DNA of 64,000 nt. Origin: Dyadobacter fanqingshengii (GTDB lineage: Bacteria; Bacteroidota; Bacteroidia; Cytophagales; Spirosomataceae). This document shows positions 1-8,644 of this stretch, in pieces. The DNA is taken from NCBI RefSeq assembly GCF_023822005.2, contig NZ_CP098806.1:1054001-1118000 (forward strand). The letters are read 5' to 3'. Position 1 is the first letter of the stretch. The number at the start of each line of letters is the position of its first letter. The notes under the pieces are model-generated. The model was not told the origin of the DNA. It did not search any database and saw only the letters and a program-made list of their open reading frames with translations. A program made the translations under genes and the position numbers.

Positions 1-1
1 A

Positions 2-718
2 CTTGGATTTTTAAAATACAATGGTGATTTGGTCGTCATGACGGGACTTATCCTGATTTCGGGAGGCATTCTTACAGCCATTACGATCAACTTGTTTTTG
101 CTGATCGGCATTAAAATTGACGAATTTTATTTCCAGAATATCGGTGTTTTCGGTCTGGCGGCAGCACCCATTGTTGGCACATATCTTACACAGACCAATC
201 CACAGTTGGTAGGCAAAGTTTCCCCGGTTATTGCCAAAATATTCAGCCCGTTGGTGTTGGTAATGCTGCTTGTTTACCTTGTGGCTATGATTTACTCAGG
301 AAAAGATCCTTATAACGATCGCGAGTTCCTGCTGATTTTCAATGCATTGCTGGTGGGGGTGATGGCGATCATTTTCTTCTCCGTTGCCGAAACCGCCAAA
401 ACGAGCAGGAGCCAGGCCGAGGTTTGGGTGATTTTCCTGCTATCCATTGTGACTATCGCCGTGAACGGCATTGCACTTTCGGCTATACTATTCAGGATCT
501 CGGAATGGGGGATCACGCCGAACAGGGCAGCGGTGCTGGGTAGCAATGTGCTCATCCTGATTAACTTGCTGCTGGTAACGATACAGATCTACAAAGTAAT
601 GACCAGAAAAAAGGATATCATCGAAGTAGGAAAAACCATTGGTTCTTACCTGCCCGTTTACTTCATCTGGACGATCATTGTAACATTTGTATTTCCATTG
701 ATATTTGGGTTTAAATAA
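2..718 (+). CDS. multi-pass membrane protein, DUF4153-like (5' truncated by window edge)
   Basis: The reading frame is open back to the first bases of the window, so the true start lies outside it; the TTG at 29 should not be taken as the start. The visible part is almost entirely hydrophobic, with about seven membrane segments separated by short loops. The block EWGITPNRAAVLG before the last helices resembles the conserved YGLTPNR segment of DUF4153 inner-membrane proteins, a family without a firm function. That family name is from memory of the motif. A strong terminator follows the stop codon directly. Confidence 0.75.
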   Translation, partial: LGFLKYNGDLVVMTGLILISGGILTAITINLFLLIGIKIDEFYFQNIGVFGLAAAPIVGTYLTQTNPQLVGKVSPVIAKIFSPLVLVMLLVYLVAMIYSGKDPYNDREFLLIFNALLVGVMAIIFFSVAETAKTSRSQAEVWVIFLLSIVTIAVNGIALSAILFRISEWGITPNRAAVLGSNVLILINLLLVTIQIYKVMTRKKDIIEVGKTIGSYLPVYFIWTIIVTFVFPLIFGFK

Positions 719-721
719 AGG

Positions 722-760
722 ATCTGGGATGAAGAATGATGTTCTTCATCCCAGATTTTT
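722..760 (+). terminator. rho-independent terminator
   Basis: A perfect 15-bp stem (722-736 with 742-756, loop tgatg) is followed by a T run. It begins 4 nt after the stop codon of the upstream membrane protein gene and clearly ends that transcript. Confidence 0.85.
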
Positions 761-782
761 GATTAATAAAACACGGTAATTT

Positions 783-1670
783 TTATAGACGGTTCTTAAT
801 AGGAATGGCATATGTTAATTCCTTGCTTTCAACAAACTCCCCTGTTTGTTTCAGCTTATTTAGTTTTTTTACATACCCGTTTGCATCCAGATTATAAGTG
901 TATTTGTAAGTGGCGGGATAATTGGTACGGATTGACTTTTTTACACGATGTTTTCCAAAATTTCCAAAAACAGGTAAATATGGGTCCCCAATCCATCCTA
1001 GAGTAGATGGTCCAAAAACATGCATGGGAAGCGTTTCACCTTTGTCCAATTCAACCGGTCCGCCGACATATTCGGTATATTCATACTTCATCATGTTGAA
1101 AAACTCATCTCCTTTTTTGGTATTGTTTACCATTAAAAACTTCACCGCATTTCCCAGATTATCATATGACACCGTTACAGTGCTGAGAACTTTATCCATC
1201 AATATTACTTTAACCAGCTGATTCTGGCCATTGTATTGATAGGCAGCATGAATGGTTGATAACACATTAACGCCTCCTGTTTTGTAGTTGGTAACTTTCA
1301 ATTTCGAGGCCCGTCCGTTCTCTAATTGCCATTCCATTTTCTTTTCCTTCACATTATCATGATAACGGATGGATACAATTGAGTTGCCGATATATTCATA
1401 ATCTACCCGGTAAGTGCTATATCCTGTAAATTTTGGATCAGCTGTACCATTAACCTGTTTAATTCGACCATCTGAATGGTAAACCAGCGTTTCATTGCCG
1501 AATTTTGATAGTCTGAAATTGGGGGTCATTGCTGGCGGGGCCTGGCTGATTTTTTGTACATCTTCGGCTGCTTGAATTGCCGTTACCTGGCTTTCTTCCT
1601 GGCAGGACATTAAAAATAATCCGCAGGCAACCCCGGACATGATTGTGACTTTTCTACATAATCTTTTCAT
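783..1670 (-). CDS. hypothetical lipoprotein with YD-like repeats
   Basis: 295 aa. The N-terminus is a lipoprotein signal: basic MKRLCRK, a hydrophobic stretch and lipobox LMSC, so the mature protein should be lipid-anchored. The body has repeated tyrosine-rich beta-strand units such as YHSDGRIKQVNG, YQYNGQNQLVKV and YTYNLDANGYVKKL. These resemble YD/RHS-type or DUF4595-like repeats seen in small Bacteroidota lipoproteins. No catalytic motif is visible. It is monocistronic: the gene at 1925-2542 on the same strand is separated from it by about 250 bp and a terminator. Function unknown. Confidence 0.8.
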   Translation of the reverse strand: MKRLCRKVTIMSGVACGLFLMSCQEESQVTAIQAAEDVQKISQAPPAMTPNFRLSKFGNETLVYHSDGRIKQVNGTADPKFTGYSTYRVDYEYIGNSIVSIRYHDNVKEKKMEWQLENGRASKLKVTNYKTGGVNVLSTIHAAYQYNGQNQLVKVILMDKVLSTVTVSYDNLGNAVKFLMVNNTKKGDEFFNMMKYEYTEYVGGPVELDKGETLPMHVFGPSTLGWIGDPYLPVFGNFGKHRVKKSIRTNYPATYKYTYNLDANGYVKKLNKLKQTGEFVESKELTYAIPIKNRL

Positions 1671-1865
1671 AGTAGTAAGCGTTAAAATGGATTTTTACCG
1701 CTGTAATACTAGGACAATAGATTTTGTTTTTAACAGAGAATGAATATCCGGTCGATGCAATGAAACTAACGGTAAGGACGAAAATTAGAAAAATAACTAT
1801 TTAGTTGTTATAATAAAATTTGGGATGTATTATTTCCTATTGCATCGTAGTAATAATTTTGTATT

Positions 1866-1899
1866 ATATAAAAGGCCATCCCGATTTACTGAGATGGCC
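1866..1899 (-). terminator. rho-independent terminator of the pentapeptide gene
   Basis: On the minus strand GGCCATC pairs with GATGGCC (1893-1899 with 1874-1880), then TTTTATATAA follows. It lies about 25 bp beyond the stop codon of the gene at 1925-2542. Confidence 0.6.
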
Positions 1900-1924
1900 A
1901 TGAACATTAATTGCTTAGGAGAGT

Positions 1925-2542
1925 TTACTGATTCAATTCAATATCAAGTTTGTATCTTTGAAGCAATCCCTTCAAATTTGATCCGGAGAATTTAGATCTT
2001 TTCAGACGGTTTAATGTAGGGTCAATATTAAAGTTGTGAGCAGTCCTGAAATCAGTTTTTTCGAGAATTGAATCGACAAATCTTGCGCCGTCCAGATCAC
2101 AATTGTCAAAAATGGCTTCTGTTAAATCCGCTTCTTCAAAATTTGTGCTGAGCAATGAACAATTTCTAAATGTTGTTTTATTTAACTTGGTATTAAAAAA
2201 AATAGCATGATCCAGCACACATTGATCAAATGAGAAAGAGAATATAAATGCGTTGCAAACTGAAAAATCAATGCCATTTATTTTACAATTGGAGAAAACT
2301 ACCTCGCGAAAGCCGGCACCATTAATTTTGGTTTGCGAAAAATCACAATCAATAAATTGACATTCGATAAAGTTATTTCCCGTGAGATCGCTTCCCTGGA
2401 AATTGCAGCGTATAAATTCGCAATTGATCCAGACGCGATGATCTAAATCTTCTTCTAGAATGAATACATCTTCAAAATGATTGCTGTGTTGAATGGACGG
2501 GTCAATTAACGGATTCATATCGATATTATTTAAATAGGTCAT
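1925..2542 (-). CDS. pentapeptide repeat protein
   Basis: 205 aa. From about residue 40 to 175 the sequence follows a five-residue period with F or L at every fifth position (CNFQGSDLTGNNF, ADLTEAIFDNCDLDGARF). This predicts a right-handed quadrilateral beta-helix. The C-terminal tail (DFRTAHNFNIDP, then a short helix) is not repetitive. No signal peptide or membrane segment is present, so it is probably cytosolic. Some pentapeptide proteins of this size (Qnr/MfpA) mimic DNA and protect gyrase; nothing here proves that role. The gene stands alone. Confidence 0.88.
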   Translation of the reverse strand: MTYLNNIDMNPLIDPSIQHSNHFEDVFILEEDLDHRVWINCEFIRCNFQGSDLTGNNFIECQFIDCDFSQTKINGAGFREVVFSNCKINGIDFSVCNAFIFSFSFDQCVLDHAIFFNTKLNKTTFRNCSLLSTNFEEADLTEAIFDNCDLDGARFVDSILEKTDFRTAHNFNIDPTLNRLKRSKFSGSNLKGLLQRYKLDIELNQ

Positions 2543-2621
2543 GGCTTTTAAAAACCAGACACTTAACTAAGAGTTTACCCTAACATTTATTTCTATTTAA
2601 TGCAATTATAGCTTATGTTCT

Positions 2622-3875
2622 TCATTCACCAACTGCCTCCTCGGGAAAGCGCTTGGTAAGCTTGCCAACCGTAAGTCCTTGAACGATAATGGAAAACAGC
2701 ACCACGAAGTAAGTGATAGCCAGGAAAATATCTTTGTTCAGGTCTTTATCAATCGATAGGGCCAAGGCAATGGAAACACCACCGCGCAAGCCACCCCAAA
2801 CCAGGATTGCAATCGATTTTTTGCCAAACTTATTTTTGAACGGGATTAATTTCACGGGAACGTAAATGGAAATGAAACGGGCCAGTAACACCACAACGAT
2901 CGCGATCATTCCTGCCCACCCAAACTGTTTCAGATCCGGAATTAGCAGCAGTTCGAAGCCGATAATGAGGAACAAAATTGCATTCAGGATTTCATCGATC
3001 AACTCCCAGAATTTATCAATGTAATCGCGTTCCATATCCGAAACGGCGCCAGGGTTTTTACCATAGTTCCCAACCACAAGTCCGGCTGCGACCATGGCAA
3101 GCGGGCCCGACATATGCAGCGCCTGTGCAGCCAAATGTCCGCCCATTACAATAGCGAGTGTAATTAACACATGCACATTATAGCCATCAACTTTGTAAAT
3201 CATCTTGGATCCCACAAACCCGAGCGCGAGTCCCAGGGCAATTCCGCCGAGTGCTTCTTTCACAAAAAGCATGGTAATTCCGCCGAATGTAGTATTCACT
3301 TCTTCGCCTCTGGCGAGCGCGAGCATGAGGATAAAAATAACCACGGCCATTCCATCATTAAACAAGGATTCGCCCGCAATTTTGGTTTCGATGGATTTGG
3401 GAACGCCAGCCTGTTTCAGAATCCCCAAAACGGCGATAGGGTCGGTTGGGGAGATTAATGCGCCAAAAACGAGACATTGGATCAGCGGGATTTGAATGCC
3501 CGTGAAAGGCAGCAGATAGTAAACCAAAAAGCCAATTATAAACGTCGACATCAGCACGCTCAGCGTCGAGAAAACAATAATAGGAAGCCGCTGCTCGCGT
3601 AAATCTTCCAGGTGAATGTGTATGGCGCCAGCGAAGAGCAGGAAATTAAGCATAGCGCCCATCAGGATTTCCGTTAGATCAACACTGCCGATCAGCGTTG
3701 TGATCCGCAAAAATATCCTTGGGAAAATCGTGTCCGTAGCGATCAAACCGAGAGAAACGAGCAGCGCAATAACCATTACGCCGATAGAAGGCGGTAATTT
3801 TAGAAATCGTGAATTTATGTATGAAAATATAGCCGAAAGGACGATTAAGGCAGAAAACGAATAGTATAATTCCAT
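2622..3875 (-). CDS. CPA1-family cation/proton antiporter
   Basis: 417 aa with about 12 membrane segments. The sequence carries CPA1/NhaP hallmarks: SPTDPIAVLGI (unwound helix region) and ESLFNDGMAVVIF, with the ND pair that binds the cation, plus GGLRGGVSIALALS near the C-terminus. It should exchange Na+ or K+ for protons across the inner membrane and serve pH or salt homeostasis. The protein ends soon after the last helix, without the long C-terminal regulatory domain some relatives have. A perfect 18-bp palindrome sits 8 bp upstream of the start. It is divergent from the gene at 4055. Confidence 0.93.
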   Translation of the reverse strand: MELYYSFSALIVLSAIFSYINSRFLKLPPSIGVMVIALLVSLGLIATDTIFPRIFLRITTLIGSVDLTEILMGAMLNFLLFAGAIHIHLEDLREQRLPIIVFSTLSVLMSTFIIGFLVYYLLPFTGIQIPLIQCLVFGALISPTDPIAVLGILKQAGVPKSIETKIAGESLFNDGMAVVIFILMLALARGEEVNTTFGGITMLFVKEALGGIALGLALGFVGSKMIYKVDGYNVHVLITLAIVMGGHLAAQALHMSGPLAMVAAGLVVGNYGKNPGAVSDMERDYIDKFWELIDEILNAILFLIIGFELLLIPDLKQFGWAGMIAIVVVLLARFISIYVPVKLIPFKNKFGKKSIAILVWGGLRGGVSIALALSIDKDLNKDIFLAITYFVVLFSIIVQGLTVGKLTKRFPEEAVGE

Positions 3876-3883
3876 GCAATAAT

Positions 3884-3901
3884 TTTTAGATTAATCTAAA
3901 A
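3884..3901. promoter_or_regulatory. 18-bp perfect palindrome, operator-like
   Basis: TTTTAGATT-AATCTAAAA is a perfect inverted repeat 8 bp upstream of the antiporter ATG (3875). Its TTAG...CTAA halves resemble operators of DtxR/MntR-type metal-dependent repressors. That assignment is inference from motif memory. It could also form a small hairpin in the leader. Confidence 0.5.
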
Positions 3902-4054
3902 TAACGAAACACAGCGCTTAAAATCAACTCGGAAAGCCGTTTCGCGTAAACTCTAATGGTTTTCTAATGTTCACTTTGAAGTAGGGCGTGACGACTTTTC
4001 GGACATTGTTTATTAGGTTTACAACCCCGAAACCTGACCCTGCTATTGGCCCTT

Positions 4055-5539
4055 ATGAGACAACATCTGCCACTTTGTTTGTTGCTGTTCCTATTGATTT
4101 CGTGCAATGCCAAAAAGCAAAATAACACCCCTGAGTTGAAGGAGCCGGCCGTTTCAGGGCAGTCGGGCAGAGAGTTGGCGGCGACGCATTGCAGCCGTTG
4201 TCATGCTTTTGTGCCGCCTGAAATACTGGGAAAACCGAATTGGAAAAAGGTGCTTCCGGACATGCACGAGCGCATGGGGCCGATCCTTGCCAAAGCAGAC
4301 TGGCAGAAAATCGAGCAGTATTTTATAACCAATGCACCGGATTCCGTTGCTCCGCCAATCCGCACGAATAAAATCCGGATAGGCCTGAAACATTTCAGAT
4401 ATAAGGAAACCTCGTTCTCCCACCGGCCCGCCATGACCTCCATAGTAAAAATCCTGCCAAATAAGCGGGGCATCGTATATAATGATAGTAAAGGCAAAAG
4501 CAATGTGCTCACATTCCTGAAACCCGACCTCAGCGAAAATTACAGCATGCGCCTGGAATCTACACCTATTGACTTTTACGAAAAAGGGGAGGAGTTATAT
4601 CTGACCATGATCGGCAAAGGTGTTTTTCCAACGGATGCACGCGATGGTGCGCTGCAACGACTGGTGAAAAACGATTCGGAAAAAGGCTTTAAATCCGGGA
4701 ACATTGCCATCTCAAATTTGCAGCGGCCCGTTTCGATGGCTTACGGAGATTTGAATAAAGATGGTTTTGAGGACGTCGTCGCCTGTGAATTCGGGAACGA
4801 AAGCGGGCAACTGTCCTGGTTTGAAAACAATGGGCGAGGAGGTTATGACAAACGGACCCTGCGCGATAAACCCGGCGCAATTACGGCCATTATTAAAGAT
4901 GCCAACAAGGATGGGCTAATGGACATTTACGTGCTCATGGCCCAGGCAGACGAAGGTGTTTTTCTCTATATCAATCAGGGTGGTGGCAAATTTGAGGAAA
5001 AACGTTTGCTATCATTCATGCCGCTCAATGGTTCACAGCATTTGGAGCTCGCGGATTTCAATAAGGATGGTTTTGAGGACATTATTTATGTGTGCGGCGA
5101 TAATGCGGACAAAACGCCCATCTTGAAAAATTATCACGGGATTTACATTTTCCTGAATGATGGGAAATCCAGTTTCAAACAATCCTATTTCTATCACATG
5201 AATGGTGCTTACAAGGCCATGGTGCGGGATTATGATCTGGATGGCGATCTGGACATTGCCGCGATTTCCTTCTTTCCTGACTATGCCCGTTATCCTGAAG
5301 AGAGTTTTATTTATTTAAAAAACCAGGGAAACTTGAAATTCGAAGATTACTCATTCCCACAAGCGCCCAAAGGAAGATGGATCGTTATGGACGCGGGTGA
5401 TATGGATGCGGACGGCGATATAGACTTGGTTTTAGGCTCATTCGTACATTTTCTTCCGCTGGGTGACAAAACAGGATTAGGCAAAAAATGGATTTCAGAC
5501 GGGCCTTCAATCATTGTTTTGGAAAATACAATCCGGTAA
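4055..5539 (+). CDS. lipoprotein with c-type heme motif and FG-GAP/VCBS repeats
   Basis: 494 aa from the ATG at 4055; an in-frame TTG nine bases earlier is less likely. MRQHLPLCLLLFLLISC is a lipoprotein signal (lipidated Cys17). A small cytochrome c-like segment follows: C46-S-R-C49-H50 is a heme c attachment motif, with Met70 and Met74 as possible distal ligands. The rest is about five FG-GAP-like blades with calcium-loop motifs (DLNKDGFED, DANKDGLMD, DFNKDGFED, DLDGDLD, DADGDID), predicting a beta-propeller. Likely role: surface- or periplasm-facing protein that binds ligand and carries an electron. Convergent with the sulfatase at 5570. Confidence 0.9.
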   Translation: MRQHLPLCLLLFLLISCNAKKQNNTPELKEPAVSGQSGRELAATHCSRCHAFVPPEILGKPNWKKVLPDMHERMGPILAKADWQKIEQYFITNAPDSVAPPIRTNKIRIGLKHFRYKETSFSHRPAMTSIVKILPNKRGIVYNDSKGKSNVLTFLKPDLSENYSMRLESTPIDFYEKGEELYLTMIGKGVFPTDARDGALQRLVKNDSEKGFKSGNIAISNLQRPVSMAYGDLNKDGFEDVVACEFGNESGQLSWFENNGRGGYDKRTLRDKPGAITAIIKDANKDGLMDIYVLMAQADEGVFLYINQGGGKFEEKRLLSFMPLNGSQHLELADFNKDGFEDIIYVCGDNADKTPILKNYHGIYIFLNDGKSSFKQSYFYHMNGAYKAMVRDYDLDGDLDIAAISFFPDYARYPEESFIYLKNQGNLKFEDYSFPQAPKGRWIVMDAGDMDADGDIDLVLGSFVHFLPLGDKTGLGKKWISDGPSIIVLENTIR

Positions 5540-5560
5540 ACGAACTGGTTTACCGGATTG
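5529..5560. terminator. hairpin between convergent genes
   Basis: A perfect 13-bp stem (5529-5541 with 5548-5560, loop GAACTG) overlaps the stop codon of the 4055-5539 gene. The convergent sulfatase ends 10 bp further on. The arms are followed by short T-rich stretches on both strands, so it is probably a bidirectional terminator. Confidence 0.65.
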
Positions 5561-5569
5561 CATACAGTA

Positions 5570-7021
5570 TTATTTTTCAACCTTGCCAAGCGGCCGCGCA
5601 TTCTTCCCCCTGCGTTTTTGCAAATCATCCCCCAGATCTTCGCGCGCAGCTTCCGCGATCTTTTCCAGCTCTGCTACGATTTCGGGATTTTGAGAATAAA
5701 CGTCATAACGCTCGCCGGGATCGCGGTTCAGGTTGTAAAGTGCGAGCGGGATCGCATGGTCTTCGGGTGCGGCTCCGGGCTGACCGTCTTTTCCGGGTAA
5801 TGATCCTTCATAAGTGCGTCCGGGATGCGCAAAAACCAGTTTCCAGTTGTCCTTCCGAACTGCTTCCAGATTATTTTTCCGATAGTAATACAGGAAATTT
5901 TCACGCGGTTTTTTGGTCTCGTCGCCTTTCAGCAGATCGGCGAATTCAATGCCGTCGATCTTTTCTTTCGGCAGCTTTGCGCCGGTTAGTTTTACCAATG
6001 TAGGCAGGATATCAATGTTGGCTAATAGCTTGTTGGAAACCCTGCCAGCCGGCACAACGCCAGGCCAGCGGATCATGGCCGCCACGCGCTGACCGCCTTC
6101 GTAGGACGTCCCTTTTCCTTCACGGAAACCGCCCGCCGAACCTGCATGATCTCCATAATTTAGCCACGGACCATTGTCGCTGGTAAAGATCACGATCGTG
6201 TTATCATCTAAGCCCTGGTCTTTCAGCTCTTTCATAATTTGCCCAACCGACCAATCCAGCTCCGTAAGCACGTCGCCGAAAATGCCACGCTCGCTTTTTC
6301 CTTTGAAATTGGCACTCGCAGCTAGCGGAACGTGCGGCATCGGGTGCGGCACATAAAGGAAAAATGGCTTCTTTTTATTGCGTTTAATGAAAGAAACGGC
6401 CTTTTCGGTGATCGTTGGTGTAAGCGCACTCGCGTCGTTCAGGTCTTTAATTTCCTTCACCTGCTTGTTGCCATCAATCCAGAACAGCGGCGGATATTGC
6501 GCCTGTTTTTGCCATGGGTGCAGCGGCCACATATCGTGCGAGTAGGGGACGCCATAATATTCTTCAAAACCCTGTTGCTTCGGTAAGAAAATCGAATCGC
6601 TTCCCAAATGCCATTTACCAAAAATCCCGGTTGCATAACCATTAGCTTTCAGCAATTCGGCAATCGTCTCTTCCTGCGGATGCAGCCCTAGTCCTTGTTT
6701 CGGCCCGAATGCGCCGTAAACGCCCACGCGGTTCGGATAGCAGCCCGTCAGTAAAGCCGCACGCGAAGCACTGCAAACAGCCTGGGCAGCCATGAAATTC
6801 GTGAAACGCGTTCCCTCCGCAGCCAGTTTATCAATGTTGGGTGTTTTGTAACCCAATGCTCCCGTAACGGAAAGGTCACCGTAACCCAGGTCGTCGATAA
6901 AGAACAGGACAATGTTTGGCGTTTTAGCTGCCGGTTTCGGGGCCATTGCCACCATGAATGTGGCAACGGTTAGCACAAGAAAGGGTAAAACAATAAACTT
7001 TATTTTTTTATTAAAACGCAT
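5570..7021 (-). CDS. secreted sulfatase (family S1), SusCD-linked
   Basis: 483 aa with an N-terminal hydrophobic signal (residues 7-27). It shows sulfatase family S1 features: the metal-binding FFIDDLGYGD, and C83-S-A-S-R in AVCSASRAALLTG, the C-x-A/P-S-R motif whose Cys is converted to formylglycine. Downstream are GKWHLG and FTSDNGPW, the usual second metal and sulfate-binding regions. It hydrolyses a sulfate ester, probably on a glycan. The start lies 1 nt after the SusD stop, so it is the third gene of the susC-susD-sulfatase operon. No formylglycine-generating or anaerobic maturase gene is in this window. Confidence 0.95.
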   Translation of the reverse strand: MRFNKKIKFIVLPFLVLTVATFMVAMAPKPAAKTPNIVLFFIDDLGYGDLSVTGALGYKTPNIDKLAAEGTRFTNFMAAQAVCSASRAALLTGCYPNRVGVYGAFGPKQGLGLHPQEETIAELLKANGYATGIFGKWHLGSDSIFLPKQQGFEEYYGVPYSHDMWPLHPWQKQAQYPPLFWIDGNKQVKEIKDLNDASALTPTITEKAVSFIKRNKKKPFFLYVPHPMPHVPLAASANFKGKSERGIFGDVLTELDWSVGQIMKELKDQGLDDNTIVIFTSDNGPWLNYGDHAGSAGGFREGKGTSYEGGQRVAAMIRWPGVVPAGRVSNKLLANIDILPTLVKLTGAKLPKEKIDGIEFADLLKGDETKKPRENFLYYYRKNNLEAVRKDNWKLVFAHPGRTYEGSLPGKDGQPGAAPEDHAIPLALYNLNRDPGERYDVYSQNPEIVAELEKIAEAAREDLGDDLQKRRGKNARPLGKVEK

Positions 7022-7022
7022 A

Positions 7023-8615
7023 TTACCAGCCCGGGTTTTGGGTTAATGATGGATTTAAATCTCGCTCTTTTTGCGGAATCGGCCATAAATAATGACGGCT
7101 TGCATCGAATGATTTGTTCACAGCAACCACTTCCACTGTTTTCAATGCACCGCTTGCATCTTTATAAGTGATGCCATAAACAGGCCCCGGCATTACTTTT
7201 TCGGCTGTTTTCCAGCGGCGGATATCAAACAGATGCTGTCCCTCAAAAGCCAGTTCAACGGTCCTTTCACGGCGCACAATGTTTCTCATTTCAGCTTGTG
7301 AAGTGATTTTTACAGCAGGCTGTTTTACATCGGCTCTCCCGTTTCTAACGAGGTTAATGGCAGCCAGAACGCTCGCATCAATTTGTCCCAATTCAATTTT
7401 TGCTTCGGCGTAAGTCAGTAAAACCTCCGCATAGCGCAGCAGAATAATGTTAACGCCGCTATTGACCGGGTTTGCAAAGTCCTCATTATTAATGTATTTC
7501 TTAATGTTGAACCCTGTGGTGGAAGCAATGTAAGTGCTGCCGATCGCATCCGCCGTTCCGCTGTTGGGCGCGGGTTTGAAAGCAATTCCACTGGGTAGGA
7601 TATCACCGTCCAGGAAAACTGAAAACTTCAAACGCGGGTCGCGGTTTACATACGGTGTTGCAGGATTGTAGCCGCTCGTAGCATCCGTAATGAGCTTTCC
7701 GGCAGTGGTTTCGTATGTATCCACAAGTGCTTTGGTAGGCACATATGTGCTTTGGCTGTTTTTCTGGCTGTACGGCGCCAGAAGCGGAAATACATTGATC
7801 GGGTAATTGTCTTTGATAAACTGTCTGTCAAACAGAACCTCCTTATTATTTTCGGCCGCGTAAGTGAACAATTTTTCATAAAAACTATACAATTCATAAG
7901 TCCCCGATTTGATCACCAGATCAGCTTCCGCAGCCGCTTTTTCGTATCGGCCTGCGTACAAGCTCGCCCTCGCCGCAAGTCCCAGCGCCGCGCCTTTGGT
8001 CACTCTTCCAATGTCCGAAGCCGGGTAAGTTGCGGGCAGTAACGCAGCCGCTTCGTTGAGTTCTTTGTCAACAAAATCCCAGATTTCGGCCACCGGTTTA
8101 TTCTGCAAATTCCTCGATTCATCGATGGTGATGGAGGTCGTTACGAGGGGAACACTGCCGTATAAGCCAGCTAGTTTAATGTATTGATAAGCACGCAAAA
8201 CCTTCGCTTCGCCTTTCAGTTGGTTGATCAACGCTGTGTTGCCGGTTGGCACTTTGTCTACATTTTCAAGAAAGTACGAAGTCGCGCGGATGCCCCGGTA
8301 AGCGCGTTTCCATTCATTGTAGATTTTCGAGCTCGTTCCGTCGTAAGTGCCCAGCTCCACGTAAGCCTGCACATCAAAATTCTGGTTCGTATGCGCGATC
8401 TCGGTAAGCGCATCCCAGCTGATAATGTTGGTACTATCCAGATCTGTATACAAGGCGTTTACGGCCAGTTTTGCATCGGTTTCAGTTTGCCAGAAAACAT
8501 CAACCGACAACCGGTCGTTAGGGAAAGTTTCGAGCAAGTTATTGTCGCAGGAAACCAGCAGGCCGGACGAAATGGCCATTGTGGTAATGATATATTTGAA
8601 TGTATTCGTTTTCAT
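7023..8615 (-). CDS. SusD/RagB-family glycan-binding lipoprotein
   Basis: 530 aa from the ATG at 8615; an upstream in-frame start would add 40 residues that do not fit a signal. MKTNTFKYIITTM... leads to lipobox LVSC and then NNLLETFPNDRLSVDVFWQTETDAKLAVNALY, the typical SusD N-terminus. The C-terminal half has the conserved RNGRADV and RRERTVELAFEGQHLFDIRRWK blocks and ends in LWPIPQKERDLNPSLTQNPGW. It caps the SusC channel on the outer-membrane surface and binds ligand. It follows susC by 29 bp and precedes the sulfatase by 1 bp. Confidence 0.96.
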   Translation of the reverse strand: MKTNTFKYIITTMAISSGLLVSCDNNLLETFPNDRLSVDVFWQTETDAKLAVNALYTDLDSTNIISWDALTEIAHTNQNFDVQAYVELGTYDGTSSKIYNEWKRAYRGIRATSYFLENVDKVPTGNTALINQLKGEAKVLRAYQYIKLAGLYGSVPLVTTSITIDESRNLQNKPVAEIWDFVDKELNEAAALLPATYPASDIGRVTKGAALGLAARASLYAGRYEKAAAEADLVIKSGTYELYSFYEKLFTYAAENNKEVLFDRQFIKDNYPINVFPLLAPYSQKNSQSTYVPTKALVDTYETTAGKLITDATSGYNPATPYVNRDPRLKFSVFLDGDILPSGIAFKPAPNSGTADAIGSTYIASTTGFNIKKYINNEDFANPVNSGVNIILLRYAEVLLTYAEAKIELGQIDASVLAAINLVRNGRADVKQPAVKITSQAEMRNIVRRERTVELAFEGQHLFDIRRWKTAEKVMPGPVYGITYKDASGALKTVEVVAVNKSFDASRHYLWPIPQKERDLNPSLTQNPGW

Positions 8616-8644
8616 AATTTTCAGTTCAGCTATGCTTATAATGA

